Source: Sabethes cyaneus
Lineage: Eukaryota; Arthropoda; Insecta; Diptera; Culicidae
Reading direction: 5' to 3'
Length of the DNA: 64,000 nucleotides
Assembly: GCF_943734655.1 (NCBI RefSeq)
Contig: NC_071354.1
Span: 229,332,397 to 229,396,396, forward strand
Shown here: positions 36,571-47,275 of the stretch, piece by piece
Layout of the letters: each line of letters starts with the position of its first letter
Position numbering within the stretch: position 1 is the stretch's first letter
Program-made: the position numbers and the translations under genes
Notes under the pieces: model-generated
Database searches by the model: none
Told to the model about the DNA's origin: nothing
Seen by the model: the letters and a program-made list of their open reading frames with translations, nothing else

Positions 36571-36689
36571 AAACATAAAACATTTTCTGGAACGCGCGTC
36601 CCTGGTTTCAGTGTGCGTAGTGGAATCGAAGCTCATTTATTCCGCATGCTTTGTGGCTGACGAAAATTAAAGACACAAATGCGAAATCT

Positions 36690-37030
36690 CCATTTTTAGA
36701 GGCATAGGGCATAGGTATGGGAGCTCCCCCCCCCCTCTTAGTGGGTGGAGGCTGGAGGGGTCTATTGACATCGCGAGAACCTTCCCTAGCCCCAAAAACC
36801 CCTACATGCATATTTTCACGCCGATCGGTTCAGTAGTTTTCGATTCTATAAGGAACATAGAGCAGACAGAAATTCATTTTTATAGGCATAGATTTGTATG
36901 GGAGCCCCCCCTCTTAGTGGGGGGAGGGGTCTTTTGCCATCGAGAGAACCTTCCCTAGCCCCAAAACATGCAAATTTTCACGCCGATCGTTTCAGTAGTT
37001 TTCAATTCTATAAGGAAGATACGGACTATG
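36690..37030 (+). repeat. Two tandem array-B end fragments
   Basis: ATGGGAGCTCCCCCCCCCCT, CTTAGTGGG, GAGAACCTTCCCTAGCCCCA, TTTTCACGCCGATCGGTTCA and GATTCTATAAGGAACATAG appear at 36716-36862 and, nearly repeated, at 36898-37020. They match the terminal units at 53460-53600 and 55860-36036-type ends of array B (55860-56036). They abut and truncate the mariner transposase at 37031. Confidence 0.7.
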
Positions 37031-37760
37031 GCTAAATCAGCCCAGATAATCACGTTACCTTTATATTTACGAATAAATGGCCAAATGCGTTTCTTCAAGC
37101 ATTCTCCCATGATCCACTTGATGTCATTGTTGAGGAAGTGATCAGTCTTTAGTCCAGAACTACATATTCCTTGCCAGAGCATGGCCTTTTTTGCGTATTT
37201 ATCAGCAAACTTAAACTTATACTTGCCTGGCATATCGCCACTCGCAGTTACAATATAAAATTTTTGACCGGAAAGTTGCTTGAATTCCATTTTCACGTAG
37301 GTTTCGTCGTCCATCAAAATGCATTTGTTGAATTTCGTCGAAACTTGCTCTTACAAACGCCTAGCACGCTTCTAGGCTATTAATTTCTGCTTTAAGTACC
37401 GATTCATATGTTTACTGACACTGTACGGCATATAGTCGTCTCGAGCGATAGTTTTATAGTTGGCATCGTACCTTCTAGCTAGAACCCTGATAGAGACAAC
37501 AGGATTGAATTTACCACACCCCAATATCTTCCTCCTCAGCTGTCGATTCCTAGTTCTGGTATTTTTTTAAAGTTCTTTGCCCCCTTTCCATACCTAGGTT
37601 CTCCTTATAACCCTTCAGAACATTACACATTGTAGATTTTGGCATTTTTAGCACACTAGGTAACTTTGATCCAGACCGCCAGACGAGATTTTTTTGCGTC
37701 GTTCGTGTTGCATTCTGTACTGTAAGACACCAAACAACTAGTCGCTGAGAATCAGCCAAG
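37031..37760 (-). pseudogene. Mariner (ITmD37E-like) transposase, C-terminally truncated
   Basis: This is the best-preserved mariner here. The minus strand gives LPSVLKMPKSTMCNVLKGY (helix-turn-helix, 37670-37610) and QLRRKILGCGKFNPVVSIRV, then DDYMPYSVSKHMNRYLKQK (37545-37385). The catalytic core follows: MMDDETYVKMEFKQLSGQKF (37317-37258), KYAKKAMLWQGICSSG (37205-37158), GECLKKRIWPFIRKYKGN and VIIWADLA (37110-37032). First (DDET) and second (ADLA) catalytic Asp are present. The third acid and the whole C-terminus are replaced by an array-B fragment at 37030. At least one stop lies between the two halves. Confidence 0.85.
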
Positions 37761-38090
37761 TCTTACTCGTTTAACTAACTGCAAGCGACTGGATTGTGCT
37801 CAGTAATTAAGTCTTTGAACGTCTGAAATAATTTAGACGATGATTGCCCGATACGGCGTTCATGCACAACATATCACTGCTGGAATAGTGCATTGCTCGA
37901 GGCATGTTCTGATGCTGGGATAAGCGATATTCTGTGCCACGAGTATTCAACCCCCTCAGCTCTCCTCTTCTCACAAGATAAAATATGATGAAAAACTGCT
38001 TAATGTAAATTTTATCTGCCAAAAATCCAAATGCACCAATAGCTCAAACCAGTAGAACTGCAGATAATGTAGATAAATCCACTTTTTTAA
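37761..38090. other. Noncoding DNA, possibly mariner 5' flank
   Basis: This would hold the mariner's 5' end on the minus strand, but no clear inverted terminal repeat is seen. No other feature. Confidence 0.3.
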
Positions 38091-38290
38091 TGGTACAAAA
38101 CTATTTTATTTCGCAATGGTCGTATCCAGCAACTTCATTCGTCTACGGTCTTACCGATCCATAACTTTTTATTAAACTATGGTCGTATCGAAGAATACAC
38201 TTCATTTAATAATGATTGCACCGAATAATTTTACTTATAAATGGTCGTGCCAAAACATTTAATTCATCTATGGTCGTACCGAACCAGGGA
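38091..38290. repeat. Degenerate ATGGTCGTACCG phrase array
   Basis: Variants of ATGGTCGTA(C/T)C followed by a short TTTATTC-like spacer recur: GCAATGGTCGTATCC (38112), CTACGGTCTTACCG (38142), CTATGGTCGTATCG (38177), AAATGGTCGTGCC (38240) and CTATGGTCGTACCG (38268). Spacing is 28-65 bp, irregular. Noncoding; family not identified. Confidence 0.6.
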
Positions 38291-38439
38291 AGGAAAATCA
38301 GTGATTTTAATCAAATCTGTGAGTTATCGCCACACGCACAGATCGCGATCCGTGCAGTACATGACAGACAGTGAATCTTTAGCATTGAACACAAGATTTT
38401 GTTCTCTAAACAGTCTCAGCAGTCGATCACCTAGCTGTG

Positions 38440-39765
38440 AAAAAAAGGTTACTCATGTATTGAGGTTCATACGAGGGTACACAATAACTGGTTTGACGGC
38501 GAATGTCAACAAACCGATGGAGATAACAGAAGGAGATGGAACGGAAGTTACCCTAGGAATGCCTGCATACAATAACAGTGTGACGGCTCCCGATTTCGAA
38601 GAGTTTTGGCAAGAAATCGGTAAGCTGAACAGTAGTAGAGTTGCCGGAAAGGACCAAATTCTGACAGAACAAAAATGGCAAAGAACCACTAGCAATGGCA
38701 GTTCACTGAATGATTTGGGAGGACGCAAAACTACCAGAGAAGTGGATGGGGGATGTGGTTTATCCCATCTAGAAAAAATGCGATCTGGTCGATTGCTGTA
38801 ATTATCGCGACATTACGCTGATAAACGCCGCCTACATGGTGTTCTCCCAGATTAGGTTACATCGTCTATTTCCAAAAGCAAGAGAACTCGTATCAGGCAG
38901 TATCAGGTGGGTTTTAAAGAAGGCCGTGCTACTACAGATCAAATTTTCACTCTACGACAAACCCTTCAGAAATGTCGGGAGTACAACGTGCCCACGCATC
39001 ATGTTTTCTTGGATTTCAGGGCAGCATACGATGCCGTCGAGCGCGAACAAATTGAACAAAGCTACCGACGAACGAGGGACTTGCGTCTTCAGGGGCTACT
39101 CTCAAGTCCTTTCGAATCGCGCAGAGGGTTGCAGCAAATCAATGCGTTGAAAACCAAATATAAAGAAGGAAGAAGCTCCAGAGAAAATAACGTTCGCCTC
39201 CCACGGACAGTGAATATTGACGGCGATGTGGACTGGATGTGGTTGACAAGTTCGTATATTTGGGATCTCTGGTCACCGCCGACAGTAATACGAGTAAGGA
39301 GAATCAACGACGCGATACACACATAGTCCTCTATGGCAGCGGTTCCCAACCTTTTTCCGGTTCGCGTACCCCCTGACGGATTTCCCTATACTGTTCTGTA
39401 GCGAACTAAAGTTTTGGCGAACCCCTGGGGGTTCGTGAACCCCCATTTGGGAACCGCTGCTCTATGGGCTTGAGACAGAAATTTTTTCTTACGGAAGACA
39501 TACATGCACATGCCGAATTTGAACGATAGGTGTTGCGAACTATTTTTGGCGAAGTACAAATTGATAGCGGAGGGAGGTATGAACCATGAATTGCAGGCAC
39601 TACTTGGAGAGATTCCCAAGGTACCCCTGGCAAGCAAAAGTTGAGAGACTACGGTGGGTCGGTTACGTCGCAAGGATGCCGGACGACTGTGCAGTGAAAT
39701 CTATTCTGTTCAAGAACCCCACCGGTTCCAGCAATAGACGGGCCCAACCTGCTAAATGCTAAATT
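38440..39765 (+). pseudogene. RTE-clade LINE remnant
   Basis: The + strand gives APDFEEFWQEIGKLNSSRVA and GKDQI (38590-38660); a decayed CNYRDITLINAAYMV-type stretch (38790-38840); KEGRATTDQIFTLRQTLQKC, REYNVPTHHVFLDFRAAYDA and VEREQIEQS (38910-39065); and sequence with LPRTVNIDGDVDWMWLTSSY (39195-39260). After an inserted MITE, GLETE, HELQALLGEIP-type and RLRWVGYVARMPDDC follow (39468-39690). The core FADD-type motif is missing through deletion. It is closest to the copy at 7160-9110 and may share its family. Confidence 0.8.
39337..39459. mobile_element. hAT-type MITE (123 bp) with perfect 8-bp duplication
   Basis: The ends are CAGCGGTTCCCAA and TTGGGAACCGCTG, exact inverse over 13 bp. CTCTATGG flanks both sides (39329-39336 and 39460-39467). 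A GTTCGCGTACCCC/GTTCGTGAACCCC inner block is typical of this widespread hAT-derived MITE type. It lies within an RTE LINE and looks the least decayed of the nested elements. Confidence 0.92.
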
Positions 39766-39806
39766 GGCGTCGAGTAGCTACTTTTATAATACACTTATGA
39801 TTACAC

Positions 39807-40090
39807 CACAGACAAACAGACATAACACTCGTTTTCCATTCTTCGTACCGATTAAACCGTCATTTCAAATTTGAGCTTAGTTGGGAATGCCTCCGTTTTA
39901 GTTAAAGTGGCGCATTTTGACGAAAGAAGATGAATTCCCCATAAAAAATACTTGCTACTTCGAGGGATACTCCTGTTGCTATTTGATATTTGGGAATATC
40001 TATCATAGATGGTGCTGGTGTTCAGGCTAAATGTGAGGTACGATAATTTTTGTTGATTTTTCTTCCAAGAGTTATGTCTGTTTGTCTGTG
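39807..40090. mobile_element. CACAGACAAACAGACATAAC element, copy 1
   Basis: Inverted ends CACAGACAAACAGACATAAC and GTTATGTCTGTTTGTCTGTG bound a 284-bp noncoding unit. (G)ATTACAC lies on both sides, consistent with an 8-bp duplication. The body matches 41386-41653 in opposite orientation (GTTTTCCATTCTTCGTACC, GTTGGGAATG, ATTTGATATTTGGGAAT). An 8-bp duplication points to a hAT- or P-like mobiliser. Confidence 0.85.
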
Positions 40091-40274
40091 ATTACACTTT
40101 TATAATTCGCAAATGGGCAATGTAGACGAGCAATTGATAACACTTGGGGAGATAACCCCAAATACATACACTGGCACTGGTCGTACAGGGTCATTTTCAG
40201 ACCAATACTAACGTTTGCCTTGTATGGTGGCAGAATGAGGCAGTTGTGACTTTCAAGACAAAGCTAAACCATCT

Positions 40275-40385
40275 TCAAAGAAAAGTAAAACCTTGGGTAT
40301 AACTGTCATTAAGATATTACTCTTCTTCATAGACAGACTTTGCAGCCGGTTAGTAGAGTACAGGACAATTACAGGGCCTGACTGT
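40275..40385 (-). mobile_element. SINE-A 3' half
   Basis: AAAACCTTGGGTATAACTGT, CATAGACAGACTTTGCAGCC and GTACAGGACAATTACAGG match the minus-strand copy at 51094-51300. The tRNA-like head is absent. Confidence 0.65.
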
Positions 40386-40737
40386 ATAGTATTACGAGGC
40401 ACTGATATGTGCTTATCGTCTATCATTAGATTGGCACTTGGCAGTCTGTGGACGGTTCCATTGGTCATACTCGATTGTGGTCGCAAATTGTTGCTGAGGA
40501 CAAGTTTGTTTTTACTCCTAGCGATCTAACGCTCATGCGCACTTTTCCGTATAGGACTTGCTCAAGTAACTTTCCTTCTAGAGAGAAAAGTGGCTGTCAG
40601 GCTACATGTAAAGGAAAATTTCCGACTATGTGGCCTGTTATACCAATGGTTCCTTGTACGAAGGTCGTACGGGTGCTGGTGTTTACTACCGTGAACTGGA
40701 ATTAGAGGAAGCCTATTCGTTGGGTAGTCACTGTAAG
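40386..40737. other. Noncoding DNA, nothing recognised
   Basis: Overlapping small frames on both strands, none with a family match. It sits between a SINE fragment and a GGGGCCATCTATAAAGTACG repeat end. Confidence 0.3.
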
Positions 40738-40850
40738 GGGCCATCTATAAAGTACGTCACGCTTATAGGGGGGAGGGGGCTGGTCTAATCGTGACGATTT
40801 GTGACGTAGGGGGGAAGGGAGCTGTGAAGTTATGTGACGTCACAAGAAAA
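40738..40850. repeat. GGGGCCATCTATAAAGTACG repeat end
   Basis: GGGGCCATCTATAAAGTACG, TCACGCTTATAGGGGGGAGG, CGTGACGATTTGTGACGTAG and TATGTGACGTCAC resemble one end of a common insect element type. Related words occur at 50366-50509 (TAGTTCATGGACGGCCCC). Only one end is seen. Confidence 0.45.
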
Positions 40851-40904
40851 AAATTCAAATGGAAAATTTATTCGGGGAATTAAATTTAGCTTTCATTTTA
40901 AGAT

Positions 40905-41260
40905 ACAACGAGGGGTGGTCTGTAGCCGCAAGATTACCGAGTCTGCTTTGACAAGCGAATGGTCGTGGGTTCGAATCTTAGTAGAATCAGGCCATTCGAT
41001 GTCAAAGTGACTTTAGCATGGGTTTATTCTCTGGCCCCTCATCACCCTTCCTTCATGCTGAGTTCTACATTATCCCGAAGACGCTTCTTATGGTTAGTAT
41101 ACTGGTATGAGGACCTAATGAGGTAATGGTTTTGAACCTCAGGAGGACTCACCAGTGCTAATTATAACGAGGCGAAACAGGTTTGGTATAGTAGGACATG
41201 CATCGAAGCATGGGTAAAACCCTCAACACATAAGCACGCATAAAAAAATATAAGCTTATC
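40905..41260 (+). mobile_element. tRNA-derived SINE, family B
   Basis: Head GGGGTGGTCTGTAGCCGCAA with an A-box-like region, then a B box in GTCGTGGGTTCGAATCTTAG (40967-40986). The body includes AGGCCATTCGATGTCAAAGT, TCATCACCCTTCCTTCATGC, TTATCCCGAAGACGC and ACTCACCAGTGCTAATTATA, ending in an A-rich stretch (41237-41250). Length about 350 bp. Only one copy lies here. It differs from SINE-A in sequence. Confidence 0.65.
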
Positions 41261-41385
41261 GTTTACTCAATAACGATAAAGCACAGAAATGCAGTGCAGA
41301 ATACAGCATACACCCGGGCAACATTACAATAGATCAATAATGTTGTGGTCAAAGTGATAAGCCCATACAAAAAAAAAGATACAAC

Positions 41386-41653
41386 CACAGACAAACAGAC
41401 ATAACTCTTAGAAGAAAAATTAACGTACCTCACATTTTGCTTAAACACTAGCACCATCTATGATCGACATTCCCAAATATCAAATAGCAACAGGAGTATC
41501 CCTTGAATTAGCAAGTGTTTTTTATGGGATATTCCCCTTCTTTTGTTAAAAAGCGCCAATTTGATCAAAACGGAGACATTCCCAACTAAGCCCAAATTTG
41601 ACGGTTTAATTGGTACGAAGAATGGAAAACGAGTGTTATGTCTGTTTGTCTGT
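41386..41653. mobile_element. CACAGACAAACAGACATAAC element, copy 2
   Basis: Same family as 39807-40090 but in opposite orientation, about 1.3 kb away. GATACAAC flanks both ends as an 8-bp duplication (41378-41385 and 41654-41661, the G being ambiguous with the terminal base). Noncoding. Confidence 0.85.
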
Positions 41654-41814
41654 GATACAACTATTGAAGGTTTCAATAGCAAAATCAACATACTGATGGA
41701 TTTTAAAACAAATAGTAGATGAACCTGATGAACCTTTTTTGATAGATTTGATCTGTGCTGCCTCCAGCGTCTGCTCTGCAGTGACGGGCATACAAGTGCG
41801 TAACACAAAGCTCT

Positions 41815-42250
41815 CAGGCAGTATGGCTGGAATGGAATGGATTTCTCCTTATGAATCCTAGGTTTTCGTTTGTTTGGGAAATTATGCTCCTGTAGTGGTC
41901 CTGGATTATTAGTTCGGTATCCAATAGAACACCAGGATGCTTAATGACCATTATACGTTCAATATTCTGGCTGTTTATGGAATATCTGTATTGGATTGGA
42001 ATCTTCCTCCGGCTATAACTGAATCCGGAAAACTTGGTAACGCCGATGCTGAACCGGTTGCATACACAGCTTTTGTAATGCGATACAATCAGCAACTGAG
42101 CGAGCTGGCTGCATATTAAGATTTTGAAGCCATCAGTATTCTGCTTCCTAGAGGAAATATAATGCAAACGTCGTTGTAATATAGCGAAAAAAGCCGAAGT
42201 CCGGCTTTGCTGCCCTGAGGAACGCCTAAGGTACTCCAGAAGCCGCAAGA
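41815..42250 (-). pseudogene. Jockey/CR1-like LINE C-terminal fragment
   Basis: Minus strand frame of 144 codons with FSYSRRKIPIQYRYSINSQN, IERIMVIKHPGVLLDTELI and DHYRSIISQTNENLGFIRRN. This corresponds to the RT thumb region after the YADD box (compare 21594-21842). The upstream RT core is absent except for a possible FGVLKALLRAAK-like decayed part. It ends at its 5' side near 42250. Confidence 0.65.
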
Positions 42251-42399
42251 CTCAATGTTGCACAGGGGTCAACAAAGACAAGACTCAATGTTGAACTGGG
42301 ATTAAAGACAGGGGTTTTTAGGGAAGGATTTCAACCATCCAACAAAAGCAGCAGAGGTACCGAGATGTTTTATTTTGGCTAGCAGTATGGTGTGGCCAA

Positions 42400-42976
42400 A
42401 CCTCGTGTTTTTTAGTCTTGACCTTGAAATGCGGTCAAGCATATGTATTAATATTTTTTTGAAACGGTGGTCCTACAATTGATAAAGGGGCGGTTGGGGA
42501 AAGTAATGAAATTTTTTTGGAATGGAGGCGAAAGAGCGGAAAGGTGGAACGGAGCCTTTCCCCGAAAACCTGCGCTGAGAATCGCGACTAACACGCTGAC
42601 AGACGACCAGCTTAACACGCAAGGGCCTGCATAGTGTCGTCATCCCGCCAATAAAAACAAGGTTAGATTAAAACTTCTTGGTCGGTGGTTTCTACAGTAG
42701 ACGGACGAAGAGTCACAATTTGTGTCTAAAAAAAATCCATCCAGATTCGTCGCTACCTTAATAAGTGGGTTGTGCAGTTTCCTTTTGTCCAGCGCCTCTA
42801 CGGTTCAAAAGTACATGGGTACCAGCGAATCACATGCCCTGGCGGGTGTTGTGGGTTCGAATCCGGTTATAATTTCAGATTATAGCTTGCTTCGACCCAT
42901 GCACCTTCCAGCACTGGACAAAACCCTACCGTCCCTTTATCAATTGCAGAACCACCGTTTCAAAAAAATATTATTA
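42400..42976 (+). mobile_element. Family C composite retroposon, full copy with 16-bp TSD
   Basis: AGTATGGTGTGGCCAA (42384-42399) and AGTATGGTGTGGTCAA (42977-42992) flank the unit, a 16-bp duplication with one mismatch that indicates target-primed retroposition. Inside are CCTTGAAATGCGGTCAAG, TTGAAACGGTGGTCCTACAA, CGGAGCCTTTCCCCG, GCATAGTGTCGTCATCCCGC, and a tRNA-like part with GTTGTGGGTTCGAATCCGGT (B box, 42847-42866). The right end is the inverse of the left-part block (CCACCGTTTCAAAAAAATAT). It is noncoding. Other copies: 22515-23142, 5937-6118, 29041-29165. Confidence 0.8.
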
Positions 42977-42992
42977 AGTATGGTGTGGTCAA

Positions 42993-44059
42993 CGTGATCG
43001 AACACAGCTTAATTATAGCGACACTTTCCTGGCAACTTCTTTTCACAGTAGCTCACGTACGGGTATTTCGTCAAGTAACGATCGTTCTCCTGGTTAACCG
43101 GTGTTATGCCACGGTAGCTGTTACAAGGTTACAAGGTGTTTAATTTAGAGTAGCCATTTGTCTCGGTATTAATAATCTCAAATCTTCCTCTTTTTTCATG
43201 AAAGAACCTATTTCAATAAGTCTAGTCGTGTCACTAATGCTTTTACCTTATTTCAAACGTTGAGTTGATTAGGTAGGAGATATCAGCATACCAATCTTCT
43301 TTAACTTTAATTCTTCAATTCTTTGTTAACTTTAATTCTTCAAGTTGTTACCATGGAAAGTTGCTATTAATAAGCTAAACTTGCGATTTTCTCCGTAAAA
43401 ATTCAGTCGTTGGAACCCATTTTAATCAGCCCGAACACATTTTAATCACCACAATTCTTTTTTAAGCAGTTCTGAATTTTGCTGACATGTGCTGACATAA
43501 CAGTGATAATCGTGAAGCTTGTGACCATGACCTCAAATGGCGCAAGCGCCCACATGTCTACTACAATATGGTATGTTAAATTGAGTGCTTGACTTTTAGA
43601 AATGCTGTAATCAGTGCTCAAAGTAGCGAGGTGGAGATCCTTTTCAGCAGTAGCAAGTTCGCGCTTCAGCAGTTGGAAAACTGCAAGTTTTTTGGATTTT
43701 TTTCAGTTTATCACAATTCTTGTCGAAAACGCAGTAAATTGTATTTGTATGAATACAATTTATAGTTAAGTGACTCAAGATGATGTTCTTACCAAATGAT
43801 TCTGAAAATATGGTCAAAATACAGTAATGTTCCGATTCTGTCAGCCCCATGTTGAATTTTGAGCTGACAAAATCGGGAAATTTTTTTTCGAATTTTTTTT
43901 CAAAATTCGAGACTTAAGACCTGCAATATCGAAGACTTCCGGTCAACCGAAAGCTGAATGAAACGGGCACAGCACACTCCACACTCGTCCAGAACCATTT
44001 TTGGTGCGCATTAGCTTTGAGCGGGAAAACGTGATGTTAGGTTGATGGTACCTTTGGAA
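42993..44059. other. Noncoding DNA with no clear feature
   Basis: The phrase CATTTTAATCA recurs (43419 and 43438). TTTTTTTTCGAATTTTTTTT (43883-43902) is a low-complexity tract. No supported gene. Confidence 0.3.
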
Positions 44060-44430
44060 GACACTCTTAAAATTAAAAGTTCTATCGGCTAGCGCAATTC
44101 AAATTTTGATTAATCCCCCTAAAAGTGAAATGAAAAATTTATTTTTCTTCAGTTTCAATATAACACATTGGTGTGTTCTGCAAAGTTTTACATCGTATTA
44201 TTACAAGAAATTTTGCTGAAGACAGTAACCTTCTATCTCTTCACCAAAGATATAAAAATCCTATTTCTCATAAATGAAAAATCGTTAAAATCAGTTTTTC
44301 TATTATAGCTGTTTTTATAGTTGTTGTATGACTTTTTCATGTTTCACAAAGTTGTACAAATAGTAAAATTACACAACATTACTGAATATAGTATACCTCT
44401 ATCTTTGCTTGTTTAGGAACTATAGAACTT
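44060..44430 (-). repeat. Family D fragment, minus orientation
   Basis: TTACAAGAAATTTTGCTGAA, GACAGTAACCTTCTATCTCT, GTTGTATGACTTTTTCATGT and CACAAAGTTGTACAAATAGT are the complement of blocks in 9930-10270 and 57820-58180. About 370 bp of the 2-kb unit is present, without ends. Confidence 0.7.
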
Positions 44431-44519
44431 TTTCAATGAAAATACCCTAACCTAGCCTACATCTTTTTACCTATATATTTAAAAATTAATAATTGTTTCA
44501 TTGTGATCAATCAACATAA

Positions 44520-45950
44520 AACATTTCGATATCTCAGCGGTTCCAACTCTTATAGCCTGTACTGTCCCACCGGCAGAGCGGTGCACAACTCCGCGTCACC
44601 CAACAACGCAGTTCCAGCAAACGGGCTCTGGCTGGATTAAGGCTTAAGAACAAAGAACCGATCGCATAAAATGCGATACGATACCCACCTTCTTCAGCAG
44701 CCACGCCAAACCGGCTGCTCCCTCCTCGGCCTCGCACACACAGCACCGGTTCCTGATTCTGCGCGCATTTTTTCACCTTCTTCGATTCCTTCACCGCTCA
44801 CCTCAACCTCACACAACCCCACTCATGCCTAAATGTAACCGTTGTAGGAGTAGGAGTATATTTTTGGCGTTGAATGCGTTTCGCTTTGTGGTGTGTACCA
44901 TTATCATCATCATCGTCATCATCAGCATCATCATCTTCGCCTCTTCTGTTGAACCTTCCCCTTTCATTCATTCACGACGTCATCAAATTCGCTCATTTCG
45001 ATTCACGGCGTGTTTGGGTGTAATTGTGCTGCAGCACACAGCACAGACACGCGGTTCGGTTTATGCTCGACCATGCTCTCCAGCCATTCACTCGCTATTC
45101 CGCGAGCGTACGAAATAATGCTCTACAGAGCACTGATGATGATGTGCACAGAAAGAAGGAATCGAGAAAAACCGATTCAAGTTGAATGCTTTTGTTGTTG
45201 TGTTGTGTTTCGTTTGATGATGCTGCTTGGGTCGTCGGCGCGCGGTTTCGGGCAAAACCTTCCCAGCCCTGCTGCTCCTTCTTTCCTGGCCCACATGCCA
45301 TGCTATGATTCCATTGGGGCGCACTCCGAATGTTATGTTGTTGTTGTTGTTCGATGGTGGTACGTGCGCTAGGATGCAATCTGCGCTCGCGAGGGTGAAC
45401 CCGCCGTCTTCGACGGCTCTATCCGATCCGTGGTCGCAATGGACGAGGTGAACGTGTACATTTCAGTTTCCAATCCGCAGCAACATTAAAGTCGGGACGA
45501 GGACACAAGCGCGCACGCGGATGGAGGTTTCCATCTGAAAAGCCCTTTGATAAATGGTCTAGCTTTCAACTTGCTCGGCTCGAACAGTGACTTTTCCGCT
45601 GTGTTGCATACTTTCCCGTCTGCTGCTGCTGCTGCTGCTCTAACGGGGATCCGTTTGGTTCCCCCTCCCCACGACGACGGCTTCCCGTTGTGTGTTGCTT
45701 TGCCCCCTTTAAATCGGCGCTGTTTATGCGTGGATTATGAGTTTTTTAATTCCCATAGCAAACACATCATTTCCTCTCGCCTAATGAACTTGTGCCGGGT
45801 GAATGTTCCGGTTAAACACACGATGAAAGAATCCCCCTTTTTTGCTCCGGACTTACTCGTATGTTTGGTTTGGATAATGAAATCTCTGTCTGTTTGGTAC
45901 GGTCGCCGAAAAGCGGTAGGAAATGAGATCAAGAGGTGCACAGCATAGCT
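44520..45950. other. GC-richer single-copy block, possibly regulatory/exonic
   Basis: It has an ATC/ATCATC run (44900-44936), a (CTG)6-like run (45620-45640), CGGCGCGCGGTTTCGGGC (45236-45253) and CAGTG/CACAG-rich stretches typical of insect 5' regions. Frames of up to 133 codons lie on both strands and overlap; none matches a family. No repeat in the window shares it. It could hold an alternative exon of the host gene, but I could not choose splice sites. Confidence 0.35.
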
Positions 45951-47086
45951 TTTTATGGTTGTAATTTTCTTGTTGCCGCTTAGGTTAACTGCCTATTTAG
46001 GTTCTAGGAATTTAGACTACCCCACAAGGGAACCATAGGAGATAGGAGATTTGATTACAATTTGAAGATGTAACATTAGGAATTTCACCCAGAAGCCGAA
46101 CCATTGACGAAGAGCTTTTCAAATTTTGTGCTGCTTTGATTTCGGAGATAGATGAGGTGTGCGAGGAGGTAATTTAATCACCTTTCGTCACGCCTTTAAA
46201 CGATTTGAGCAACACTCGAGCGTAACAAAACGGTCAATAGTTCGAATTCAAAGCGAGTAATGCCACCGTTATTCAACTTTTTAGGTGAATTCTCAATTAT
46301 TCACGGAGTTCGACATGTTCTCGTACGTTCAATTTCAAGGTAGCAATCCAAGGTAGTTCCCGATACAATCAGTCTAATTTTGCTTTTCATGCTTGTTGCT
46401 CTGCTTTTGTCTAAACGAGTTATCTACAAATGAATGGTTAATTGGAAGCGTGCTCTTCTTTTCTGTGGGATTAAACCTTTCGTGACTTGCATTGTGTCAC
46501 TCGTGATGGATTGCTTCATGCTTCATGAATAAACCTAGATAAATTTTACATAAAATTAATCCACAACATTTAGAATTGCATTATCTATCTCTAGCTGTTG
46601 AGTTAATTTCACGTAGATTATGTTGAATTCGAGTCGCAATGAAAGTCAAAATATAAATAATTCGTTGAATGAGAAATTGTGGATGTAGAACTATTTGAAA
46701 CCATCTGCAGTTGAGAAACGCATAATCTAATTGATCTTTCCCAGTTTGGCTACAATTTAATAGTATAATAGTTTTATTCGGTTAAACCCGCAGCAACCCT
46801 TCTCATTACGATTGGGACGCATCTGTACACTCTTATCAGGCAAATATTAGCCAATCGCTTGCAGTACAACACCTTTACCGGCTGCATTATGAAATGAACC
46901 GGTAAATTCCACTGTTCCGCAGGTCCTTGACAGTGTGACTGGGATCACTAACCACACAGTGAATCATCTTTAGGCGCACCGAAACCAGTACGTTGGAGAA
47001 GTTAATCCGAGACTTGCCGTGCGACCTTCGGCAACGTACTGCTTTGCTTCTTTCTCACTGACCGAGCAGCTCGATGATAGTCTATA
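45951..47086. other. Intron-like single-copy DNA
   Basis: No repeats, microsatellites or coding frames that I can support. Confidence 0.35.
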
Positions 47087-47275
47087 GTCTATAATAAAGA
47101 CCCTTCTTTCTTGAAAGACTCCACAAGCGGTTATTAGAGTACAGCGCAATGACGGGACTAATACCTTCTGACCCTGGCTGCACCGTTCAGCCGAGATTCG
47201 AACATACGACGACTGGCTTGTTGGGTCAGCATCCGTACCTCGAAACTTTCACAGACATCGATTTGCTCAAATCTT
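47087..47275 (-). mobile_element. SINE-A copy
   Basis: AAAGACCCTTCTTTCTTGAA, AAGCGGTTATTAGAGTACAG, CAGCCGAGATTCGAACATAC (B box on the minus strand: GTTCGAATCTC) and GGCTTGTTGGGTCAGCATCC. Most of the SINE is present; the CCTTGGGTATAAC tail is missing. Confidence 0.7.
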
